A DNA stretch of 11,606 nt, taken from NCBI GenBank assembly GCA_015143735.1, contig VKHC01000492.1:1-11606 (forward strand). Direction: 5' to 3'. This document shows positions 1-7,332 of this stretch, piece by piece (the first letter of the stretch is position 1; every line of letters begins with the position of its first letter). Origin of the DNA: Synura sp. LO234KE (Eukaryota; Sar; Synurophyceae; Synurales; Mallomonadaceae). Below the pieces are notes generated by a model, which had not been told where the DNA came from, made no database searches, and was given only the letters and a program-made list of their open reading frames with translations. Position numbers and translations under genes: made by a program.

Positions 1-2
1 AA

Positions 3-518
3 CTAGAATCGCCAGCACCTGTCTTAACCTTAGCAGACACGCTTTTACTTGCTAGGTTTCTCAACGAAGACCCGCGGTCTGGTCTCCCTGAAGACGTCGA
101 GGGTGGGCAGACCCTTTCTCCCCCGTTGAAGACCACCTTTGGGCGCGCCGTCAGTCCCAGACTGGACCCTCGTGCCTGTCCAAGCTTTGATGAATATTTT
201 CTACCGTTGCTGCTCAGCTTTACGTTCCACCGCTTTACGTTCCCTCACCGATCCGTGCCTGGATTCATCCGGTCCCGCGAATTAGCGTCGCCTTCAGAGT
301 ACAAACAGGTCGATCCTCGGTCCAGAGTTCATCGTCTCCAAGACCTCCACTATTACACTTGGACTTTCCGTCCACTCCCGTGTCGGGACCTGCGTTCAGC
401 GCGTCTGTCCCCACCTGTTCTCAAGGTCCGAATTCTCATCTCCTCAATTCAGTGTTCTTGCCCACCCTTAGCCTCCATCTTTCCTGTCTCCCCTCACATG
501 GAAGACCGCAGTTTCTGA
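3..518 (+). pseudogene. ORF1-like fragment of the LINE, 5'-truncated by the window edge
   Basis: The frame is open from base 3 to the TGA at 516-518, about 171 codons with no start inside that must be real, so it enters from the left. The first third reads like protein, with an acidic/hydrophobic stretch (L-A-R-F-L-N-E-D-P) then a Pro/Arg-rich part. The rest, with many F, H, R, S and P residues, may already be in the wrong frame after an undetected indel. I recognise no domain: no CCHC knuckle, RRM or coiled coil is visible. By position, upstream of the endonuclease and in the same orientation, it is most simply the end of the element's first ORF. It could also belong to a different sequence next to the LINE. 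Confidence 0.45.
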
Positions 519-523
519 CTTAG

Positions 524-898
524 TCCTCGCCACCGAAACCTCCTCCGGGCTTCTTTGTCCCTCGGGTTTTGAGTCAACTTAAAGGCGACGGGCGCAAACC
601 TGTCCCCAAAAGGAACCGGTCCTGCTACTCTGATCCGACTGCTACTGGCTACCCTTCTCAGCGTCCCCGCAAGAAGAAGACCCCTATCTTAGCTGGCGCC
701 TCCACTCCACTTCGGCGCTCGTCCAAGGCTGAACGCTCTCCGGAACCATGCCCACGCTCGCCTTCTTACCTCACGAAGGTTAGACCCCCAGAACCAGACC
801 CCCTCCTCATTTACCCTCACGCCCTCTCAGACTTCTGGTCCGGTGCGTCCACTATTGGAAATCCACTCTTACCCCGAGATCTCCCATCAAGGCCCTGA
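524..898 (+). pseudogene. Lys/Arg/Pro/Ser-rich open frame, possible basic region of ORF1
   Basis: The frame is open from just after the TAG at 521-523 to the TGA at 896-898. It has no ATG near its beginning, so it is probably the continuation of a longer protein. It holds Pro-rich and basic clusters (K-P-V-P-K-R-N-R and P-R-K-K-K-T-P) typical of disordered nucleic-acid-binding or nuclear-localising tails. It is in the same frame as the long pseudo-ORF that begins at 938, separated only by the stops at 896-898 and 932-934. Around 850-950 a neighbouring frame also reads like protein (G-P-D-I-G-I-A-P-T-L-L-P-F), so a pair of indels is likely there. No domain is recognised, and function as an RNA-binding ORF1 segment is inference from composition and position only. 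Confidence 0.4.
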
Positions 899-1639
899 CA
901 TCGGGATCGCCCCAACTCTCCTACCCTTTTCTAGGGAGGCGGTCAATTTTCCAAGACGGAGTTGCTCTTTCCCCTATACGATTGGAATGGTAAAATGAAA
1001 AGATGGTCTCCCTCCGATCTTGCTATCTGCGAATATAGAGGAACTAAGGTCCGGCACTCCAGGCCATCTTATCTTCGTACCAGTCTGCATACCTGTGCGA
1101 ACTAGACTCGGAATGGCACATTGATGCTAAGGCACATCATGCTATGGCAGATTCGTAAACGACAATTTCAACGACAAAACCATAAACTGTTGGCTCTGTC
1201 CATACACTGTCCCCGGGACGACTCAGCTTAAGCTTCTTCTTGTGGCCCTCCCAGGGAAGAACTCTACGCCAGCTATAGTCCCAACTACTGGCTCGATCAT
1301 TTACCGACTTTACCCAGCGACGTCCGGCGGGGGCGTATTGCAAATTATAAGTATTTACCCACAGTCCTTTTACGGGCGGGTCTTCTTCGTGACGGCTTCA
1401 GAACCTCCGATTCGGCTCACAGTATCCGCAATTTTTTCAAACCTGACCGCTCTCTCTTGGCCCAACGCGCCCTCCCCGATCACGAGGTCTCCGTTCACGA
1501 TATTTTCAGTGTGATGCTCTCATCCCTGTCTTCGCTTTCGTCCCCTTACCGGGAGTCCGACCCCTAAATGTACAAAGGTGCGGCGCTTGCCAAATACCTC
1601 GAGTCCAAACAAGTTCTTCAAATACAATTGTACGAGCCC

Positions 1640-2530
1640 TCCTCCACGTGTAACGTCTGTGCGCCCCACGGCTCGTGTGGCATCCAGCCGGCCCTCATTT
1701 ATTGGATACTTCCTAACTCAGACTGGGGTCCCATGTTCCGGGAGTCGGGATTCCAAGTACCTATTCTCAAGTTTAGGCGCAGGGAGCTCAACTCGCAACA
1801 GCCCCAGATTTTATCATCCCTACCTGAACTTCAACAGGATCGGACATCTCCTGGCTCTACTGCACATCAGACGCTTCAGCTCTGGCACGATGGTCTCTCC
1901 CTCAACAATAATTGTCCCATTACTCACAACGACCGATATATCGAGCTCCGCGAGATGTGCTCCCTCCTTCGCGAAGGCTTTAACTCCACATTATCTGCTA
2001 AATCTGGCGAGGAAGCGATGGACCACAGCATTGGTAGTTTCCCGTTCACATTGTATTATGATGCTCGGTTTCCCGCCCGTTCCCAACATTTTACCGCCTC
2101 TGAGCTGCACAAAATCCTCACCCAGCTTCATCGCCCGTCCGTTCTCAGAAGCCAATATTTTTATCCCTTTGAGACGAATTCCGACTTCCTGCCCTGGTTC
2201 GAGTCCTCTCTCGCGATCCTTCTGGACCGTCTTCTCCCTCCTTCCCTGGACCGGCCTAGCGTCGTCCTTGTACCCGTTGCCCTTCCAGAGTTAGTTTGTC
2301 TGCTTCCGTCTCAAGCCTCAGTAGCAGCTTCGGCATCGGTCCCTCCTGACATTTCTCACGGTCAGGATAATTTTCCTGATCTTTTTGGCACAGGCTTTTT
2401 CTCGATCTCTCACCAACGTCAGCCCATTGTCTTCCAGGAAGGCGAAAATCTGCATCTGTGGTTCTCCCCGACGCGGAAGTCCGAGAACATTTACCTTCTC
2501 TCGTCCGACCCCATTGTCGAATCCACCCCA
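1640..2530 (+). other. OTU-like module 1 (candidate)
   Basis: The candidate nucleophile Cys is the TGT at 1676-1678 in C-A-P-H-G-S-C-G-I-Q. Downstream in the same open frame come a helix-like L-L-R-E-G-F block (about residues 133-138 of the 1568 ORF), then Q-H-F-T-A-S-E-L-H-K-I-L (residues 173-184), and a late P-I-V-F ... I-Y-L-L-S-S pair (about 286-313) that could be the final strands. The order Cys, helix, E/D-L-H block, strands matches the OTU layout. The position where the catalytic His (usually H-Y or H-F) should follow the last strand reads D-P-I-V-E-S, so the His seems lost or shifted. The canonical Asp before the Cys box is also His here. The assignment rests on motifs only. Confidence 0.3.
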
Positions 2531-2581
2531 ATGTACCTCGGTTGTGCGGTTCTGATATCTTCCCTGTCCCTCCCTGTCGAG

Positions 2582-2960
2582 CTCTGTCGTCCGGACGGGT
2601 CCTGTGGTCTTCAATTCTCCTGTGCAGTTGTTCTTGAACATGAACCCTGGCACCCCGTCCCCCACTCCTCTTGGTACTTTGACTTTCCTGAGAGGAAAAA
2701 CTTATTTTACCACACCCTTGAACGGTGAACTAAGGCTTCCGACATCGCTCCAGACACACTTCTTAAGATACAAGAAACCCTGTAGCGGCTCTCCAACACG
2801 ACACCAGGGATGCTTCCCGCTCGCTTCTGGTTTTCCAAAGTCGACGTCCACCGGGTCCTTTGCTCCTATCGATGCAACGTCTCCATTTGGTGCCAACCGC
2901 CTGGGGACAATTGGTCCAATTGGCTTGTCTCGATTGCACGGTGCTCTGACGAGCGCGCAT
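2582..2960 (+). other. OTU-like module 2 (candidate)
   Basis: The second nucleophile-type box is C-R-P-D-G-S-C-G-L-Q, with its Cys codon TGT at 2603-2605. After stops at 2726-2728 and 2783-2785 the same frame goes on to P-A-R-F-W-F-S-K-V-D-V-H-R-V-L, then N-V-S-I-W (about 2813-2894). This is like the 'W-x-x-x-x-E/D-I/V-x-x-L ... I-x-V' segment of OTU domains, and like the H-F-T-A-S-E-L-H-K-I-L block of module 1. The P-D-G-S-C box is closer to the OTU consensus than that of module 1. A candidate His (S-H-F-G-D) occurs near 3029 but its role is guesswork. It is either a tandem duplicate of module 1 or an independently retained protease domain. Confidence 0.33.
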
Positions 2961-3103
2961 TATTCTCCATGGCGCGCCCCGGAGGCATTGAGCACGGCAC
3001 ACCCTCGAGCCCTTCGGGGTCTCATTTTGGAGACAATGCCCGGGCTCCACCCAACTTCTCTCGGCTGCCTTACCACCGCTTCAATCTATTGGGGCATGGC
3101 TGA

Positions 3104-4028
3104 AGTGACAATGCTCTCGCGATCCCCCTGGTCTGTCCTGTTCCCACCTCCGGCCTCGGGGCCGGGGTTCGCCTCTTCAGATCTGTTTTGTACTGTCTTC
3201 TCCTCTCCGCACTCTCCATTTGCTGACCTCAGAGGCGATATCTCCGCCCTCCTTATCCATCCCCGTATCTGTCGGGTTGGCCTCTTCCCTGGCTCCAGCC
3301 ACGGATTCGCTCGCGCCAGGCTTGCTCCCACAGGGTAGTTTGCTTCGTTTGCCGGGCCGGCAGCTCACGCTAGCGGACTGTCCGTCCTCTAGTTCTCCCG
3401 AACGCACTGACTACTCTCTCGGCGAACCTTACCAGAGTCGCTTTAACCCTGTCTTTGCCTCTTCGGCTGATCTCACTTGCGGCCCTTGTGCGCCACTTGA
3501 TACCTTGCCGTCCGCTTTGTCCCGTAAGCGCTCTAGCCTTGACTGTCACTCTGCTCTCCTGGACCACGACCTGTGTCCACCGATTCATGAGTATCACACC
3601 CTCCGCTCCACTGGAGGCATTTATTCCGTTCTTGCCACCAAAAGTAATGGGAGCGTGCAGAACTTTATCTTACCCAGACGTGAAACGTACTGGACTGCTA
3701 TCTCCCCGACGACGTCAATGTTCATAACTCTAATTGTCTTGAGGGGGAGGGGCGCGACGTCGGTCTCTTGCCGTTGTTTGGGTCTCGCTCTCCCTTACAC
3801 TTCCAGTCTTCTCGAAATTTTTCGGCGACTCTGTTCTCAGGCCACCCATACTGTAATGTACTACATTCTGGCAGGGGCGTACTCCGGTCCTCTGCAGGTC
3901 ATCGACACAGTCTCCTCCACGACAACGTGGTACCAAGTCGCAAATCATAGCTCCCTCCTGTAGACGTTCCCACGAAATCCATTCCTGACATTATTTGACA
4001 CCCGCGGCGCGGTGCATGGCACGGCTGA
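3104..4028 (+). other. Ser/Pro-rich stretch with no recognisable domain between the OTU-like region and the endonuclease
   Basis: Two frames are open for long distances here: one to 3338 (S/P-rich, ending A-R-L-A-P-T-G) and one from 3220 to 3963 that contains a plausible linker (E-R-T-D-Y-S-L-G-E-P-Y; L-L-D-H-D-L-C-P-P-I-H-E-Y). I cannot decide which is ancestral. A low stop density is expected on this pyrimidine-rich strand, so openness is weak evidence. No catalytic motif, zinc knuckle, promoter, RNA gene or repeat is seen. It most likely holds the decayed end of the upstream polyprotein and the start or N-terminal linker of the endonuclease ORF. Confidence 0.35.
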
Positions 4029-5493
4029 ACCATCCCGGGGCCCTCTGACTCCCATGATGCCGCCCTCGGCCTTTCGCACTCCGTATTACCCCCGGCCCCG
4101 TTGCCCTCCAAACCTGTCCTCAATCGAGAGGCATTCATGTCTACCGCACTCTGCGACTTCCTGCACAGTCATCCGGATGCATTTGAGCTCTCCCATCACG
4201 GCAACCCAGGGCTACCCGACGATTTTAGAGTGGTCTACTATAACATCAATGACCTCGACGGGTTCAAACATGCGGAACTCCTCGCGTTTATGTCTTCGGC
4301 CAGTGTCAACTGCATGGTGCTCATTAATGCGCGCGTCCCAAACACACACAGCCATTACTATCTTTGAAAAACCCGCGCGGAACTTGGTCAGGGAGCGGTC
4401 TGCCTCGTATCCTCTCCGACAGCGATCTCGTTCTCTACCGATGGTCATGATGGTATCATGATCGGGGGAAACGTCATCATCCTCAACGACTGCTAGAATC
4501 CCTCCCTCGTTTACTTCAAATTCGACCCTTCCGTTCTTTGTGTTGCGGACAAAGGTGTCTTAAAATCCTCTCATGGTCGCCTCCAGATTATTGCCACGTA
4601 CTGGCCTTTTCCTACTACTTCCGGACTTCTACATTACACGGACGGTCGTCTACGGAAGGGCCTGTTCCATCGCCTGGCAGTTTACTTGAAGTTCGTCAAG
4701 TCTACCGAGACGCCATTGACATACGTGCAATTGACCATTCAGTACTGGATGCATCGGCATATGGCTACACCCGGGAATCACTCTCTTTGTGGTGGGGACT
4801 TCAACTGCTGTTGGAACGGGTGCCTCGACTGGGTCGGCTACTCTGCCCCTCTCCGTGACTGGGCCGAAGCCGCGGGCTTTTGGTCCCGACATTCCGACCT
4901 TCCCCCGGATCCACAGGCGTTCATTACACGTCCATCCACCAATCTCCTTGGTGGGACGGAGATCGACCATGTCCTGCATAACAGCCGACTATGGTTTTCT
5001 CTCATTACGACACCGGAGCCTGCGGCCTCTGGCTTGGGATGTCGGATCTTCGGCCGGTTCTGGCCTCCTATGCCTAGTCATGTTGCCCCAGGGCCTCGTC
5101 CGCGCTTTACCAATGTCTTCAGTCATGCGCGCTCCCTTCATCTCAGCCGTTTTCGTCCCTCGACCAAGCAACTTCGCAAATATCAGGCTGGCCTCGACGC
5201 CTCCTGGGTACGCCTGGAAGGACCGCCTCCGTCACTTGCGCTCGCGGAGGCTCAACTTCGACACCTTACGACCATCTCCCTTGAATCGTCTACTCCCCTA
5301 AAGAAATGGAAAGTACAAAATAAATACAAGGAACATTGGAGCTCCACCTATGCTGCTCTTCAAGCTCAACCTCTGGCGATGATTCGGATTCGGCGTCACT
5401 TGGGCGTCATCCCTCTCCCGCCGCGTCGCTCCCCTTGGTCCACCGCCCTCGACATTCAACGGGATATTGCCGATACAATCCAAGACTGGGAAC
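4029..5493 (+). pseudogene. ORF2 N-terminal part: EEP/APE-type endonuclease domain of the LINE, cut by the inserted element
   Basis: One frame covers the domain from after the TGA at 4026-4028 to the insertion point. In-frame stops are at 4365-4367 (TGA) and 4494-4496 (TAG). EEP motifs appear in order: Y-Y-N-I-N-D (Asn codon AAC 4242-4244), V-L-I-N-A-R-V at the usual 'Q/I-E/D-x-R' place, I-A-T-Y-W-P near 4587-4604, G-G-D-F-N at 4791-4805 (catalytic Asp/Asn), and E-I-D-H-V-L at 4959-4976. The final S-D-H box reads M-S-D-L-R-P-V in a shifted frame (Leu codon 5048-5050), with the frame restored a few dozen bases later. A basic/hydrophobic post-endonuclease linker follows. This domain normally nicks target DNA to prime reverse transcription. 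Stops, the paired frameshift and loss of the catalytic His make it inactive. Confidence 0.85.
5491..5493 (+). repeat. Left copy of putative 3-bp target-site duplication (AAC)
   Basis: AAC directly precedes the left inverted repeat and recurs at 6792-6794 directly after the right one. Three bases can match by chance, but removing the element with one copy keeps the LINE reading frame open, which supports it. Confidence 0.55.
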
Positions 5494-5520
5494 AAGGCAC
5501 ATTCCTGCGAAAACGCCACT
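5494..5520 (+). repeat. Left terminal inverted repeat
   Basis: It begins AAGGCACATTCCTGCGAAAA and pairs with 6765-6791 over 27 bp with one mismatch (position 23, C here against T in the complement of the right end). Confidence 0.88.
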
Positions 5521-5653
5521 AAAGTCAAAAAACGGCACTGATTACAAATAGCGAGAACATTTTCAATTTAGCAATTTAGATACTAAAATTATATCCCAGT
5601 AATCTTTATAGCTAGGAGAACGTTTTGAATAGACAGTTATTTATTTAATTGCA

Positions 5654-5711
5654 AACTTCAACTTGAAGTTAAAGTTTCCGGTAGCCAAACTTCAACTTAA
5701 AATTGAAGTTT
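5654..5711. repeat. Two short palindromes in tandem
   Basis: AACTTCAA-C-TTGAAGTT (5654-5670) is a perfect 8-bp-arm palindrome. AAACTTCAA ... TTGAAGTTT (5687-5695 and 5703-5711) has perfect 9-bp arms around a 7-base loop. They share the AACTTCAA core, so they look like diverged copies of one motif. The function is unknown. Confidence 0.7.
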
Positions 5712-5751
5712 CAAAATTTTCTTAAACAGGGGGGAATCGATGCTCCTTTCC

Positions 5752-6420
5752 CGGAACTTTACCAATATCATTACTCAGCGCACAAAACTACTCTAATCAG
5801 ATGCAGAATACTTAGGGTTCCTCTGGAATATTGCCATAACTCTAAATATTTCTAAAGTTATGACCGAGAAACAGACCTCGAACGCTAAAAAACTTGTCTT
5901 GCAGTGGTTTTCTTGACAGAAATTTACCAATATCATTAGTTAGCTCATGAAACTACTCTTATTTGATGCAGTATACTTAGGGCTATTCGGGGATATAATT
6001 TTCATGCTATAACTCTAAATATTTCTAAAGTTATGACCAAAAGACCGACCCCAATTTTAGTATTTTTTTACGTGTTTTGGAGCGTTGTTCTCAACGGAAC
6101 TACGTGAGTATGCAGTGGTAGTGCACAAAACTAATTCGATTAATGAAGAATAATAAGGGCTATCGGAGACTATACACGTTTGGTCATAATTCTTTGTACA
6201 ACATGAGAAAAGCGTTGTAAAAGGTGAAAATACGTTGTAAAAAGACGTGTTTTTACCTTTTTTCGCGGGCTTCTTAAAGGATTTCCACCATTTAGAATGG
6301 AAAAGGCGCCAATTCAATCTAGTTACACCCCGTATCTTAGGGCTACTCGGGAAAACAGGGTTCTTTGATTATGCCACTATATTTCTTGATTAAGGTGATC
6401 GGATGCAAATTTTTACTTTT
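5752..6420 (+). repeat. Decayed tandem array of about four 165-183-bp units inside the TIR element
   Basis: The clearest pair is 5752-5870 and 5917-6043. Both contain T-T-T-ACCAATATCATTA, a shared AAACTACTCT-type segment, a (G)ATGCAG-A/T-ATACTTAGGG segment, and a 30-bp block identical in the two copies (5836-5865 and 6009-6038). The GCACAAAACT ... AAGGGCTAT part recurs near 6122-6163, and TTAGGGCTACTCGGG recurs near 6337. Spacings between equivalent TAGGG landmarks are about 165, 177 and 183 bp. The later copies are strongly diverged. No gene is seen in them. A minus-strand ORF of 86 codons at 6057-6317 lies within the repeats and is judged chance. Confidence 0.65.
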
Positions 6421-6748
6421 ACCATTGCCCCTAATCCTTCTACCCGATAGAGCTTTTCAGGGAATGCAAATTATATGTCATACTATATATTTTTTCGAGG
6501 CGTAATGATCGGACGCATCTGCTCAAATAGGTTTTGAATCATAAAACGCTTGTTGACGGAAGTAATTTAGGTTTGAGTGGAGGCTCTCTGTGAAAAAACA
6601 CGTTTTTGGGTAATAACTCCGGAACCAACGTGGTGCATGCAGCCTAAGTAACATTTATAATTAGCCCATAGGTTATCAATCACTTAAAAAAAATTTGAGT
6701 GAAAACGGATGCGAAATAAAATATATCCTCTAAACGACATTTTTTGAA

Positions 6749-6775
6749 AAAACGTCACTGGGTCAGTGACGTTTT
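6749..6775. repeat. Perfect 12-bp hairpin overlapping the right inverted repeat
   Basis: AAAACGTCACTG, a GGT loop, then CAGTGACGTTTT form a perfect 12-bp stem. The right arm belongs to the terminal repeat and the left arm is subterminal. Related motifs lie at the left end: AAAACGCCACT (5510-5520) and AAAAACGGCACTG (5528-5540). Such repeated subterminal motifs are often transposase-binding sites; that role is inferred. Confidence 0.75.
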
Positions 6776-6791
6776 CGCAGGAATGTGCCTT
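6765..6791 (-). repeat. Right terminal inverted repeat
   Basis: Its reverse complement matches 5494-5520 at 26 of 27 positions. It ends ...GGAATGTGCCTT next to the second AAC. Confidence 0.88.
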
Positions 6792-6794
6792 AAC
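6792..6794 (+). repeat. Right copy of putative 3-bp target-site duplication (AAC)
   Basis: AAC directly follows the right inverted repeat and matches 5491-5493. Confidence 0.55.
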
Positions 6795-7332
6795 GCACGG
6801 TCGCTTCGCTCACCTTCCACGGCGGCACCCCCCCCCCGAGGTATGGGGGATTGGTCTCACTCCCCAAGAATGGCGCTCTCAGGACGTCTCCAAGGTCGCA
6901 AAGCTCCACCTTGCGGCCCTCAGGACGTCCAAACTTCTGCGGGACCACTTACATGCCCGGAAGCGGAAAGAATTTGCCGTACGAGTCTCCCTTCACCTCG
7001 CCACACGGGAGGAAAATATTCTGGTCAATGACGTTCATGGAGGTATCCAGTCTCTACTCAATGAACGCTCCCTTCAACCACCCTTAGAACAATGCGACTT
7101 TGGGGACACGGAGCTTCATGTGTATTTGACCACCATGTTTGACCGACACTTTCGGACTCAGCCCACTCCCTCCCCTGGTCTCCATGACGGGTCCCTTTCG
7201 TGGGATACCATTGCCTCGGGCTCGTACGAGGACTTTTGCGACCAATTCATTGCTTTGAACATCCCTCGAGGGGACAGCGATAGACCTGATACGCTGGCGG
7301 GGCTGTGGTAAGAGCTCCGAACCGGTCCTTGA
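6795..7332 (+). pseudogene. ORF2 linker between endonuclease and reverse transcriptase
   Basis: After the inserted element the LINE protein resumes. Joined to the upstream frame it reads openly to a run of ten Cs (6828-6837). The coherent frame then changes by one and continues E-V-W-G-I-G-L-T-P-Q-E-W to the TAA at 7309-7311, with a further TGA at 7330-7332. The segment L-E-Q-C-D-F-G-D-T-E-L-H ... T-T-M-F-D-R-H-F is of the kind seen just ahead of LINE RT domains. It has no catalytic motif. The rest of the linker, P-P-S-L-D-E-F-T-G-V-L-H near 7375-7410, is in the same frame after the stops and leads into the RT. The C-run is the probable site of the indel. Confidence 0.7.

Larger units (their letters stand above)
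938..3103 (+). pseudogene. Long single-frame pseudo-ORF with two OTU-like cysteine-protease-type modules
   Basis: One frame reads as coherent protein for about 720 codons, interrupted only by stops at 1103-1105 (TAG), 1229-1231 (TAA), 1565-1567 (TAA), 2726-2728 (TGA) and 2783-2785 (TAG), ending at the TGA at 3101-3103. The largest intact piece is 1568-2728, an ATG-started 386-codon ORF. The N-terminal part (to about 1560) is basic and unrecognised, with Y-W-L-D-H-L-P and Y-L-P-T-V-L-L-R-A-G. Within the 386-codon piece, residues 33-38 read P-H-G-S-C-G and residues 342-347 read P-D-G-S-C-G, resembling the nucleophile box of OTU-type cysteine proteases. Each is followed by a related 'F-x-x-x-E/D-L/V-H-K/R-I/V-L' block. 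OTU or Ulp1-type domains are known as passengers in some retroelements. Here the fold, and especially the catalytic His, is unproven. The stops make this copy non-coding. Confidence 0.6.
5494..6791. mobile_element. AT-rich non-autonomous TIR DNA transposon inserted in the LINE ORF2
   Basis: A 1298-bp AT-rich block separates two parts of a single LINE polyprotein. Its ends are 27-bp inverted repeats (5494-5520 and 6765-6791) identical at 26 of 27 positions. Directly outside lie AAC (5491-5493) and AAC (6792-6794), a likely 3-bp target duplication. If the element and one AAC are removed, the upstream LINE frame (ending D-W-E) continues openly into the downstream flank. The interior has no credible transposase. 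It holds subterminal motif copies, short palindromes and decayed tandem repeats. A 3-bp duplication fits CMC/CACTA-like, Academ, Zator or PIF/Harbinger groups, but the AAGGCAC terminus does not decide among them and Harbinger usually targets TWA. The superfamily is unassigned. Confidence 0.8.

Noticed and set aside
1578-2294. A 238-codon plus-strand ORF overlapping the 386-codon ORF
   Set aside because: It lies in a different frame from the coherent frame running 938-3103 and is Ser/Pro/Leu/Arg-rich, the typical shadow on a pyrimidine-rich strand.
4789-5301. A 170-codon ORF overlapping the end of the endonuclease
   Set aside because: The endonuclease motifs G-G-D-F-N and E-I-D-H-V-L lie in the other frame. 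This one has none.
5516-5522. CACTA-type terminus (CCACTAA near the left end)
   Set aside because: CACTA elements begin with CACTA at the very end. Here the inverted repeat extends 22 bp further out and the right end does not mirror a CACTA start, so this is coincidence.
6057-6317. Minus-strand 86-codon ORF inside the AT-rich element
   Set aside because: It overlaps the decayed tandem repeats, is rich in K, F, S and Y as expected from AT-rich DNA, and shows no domain. It is not a transposase.
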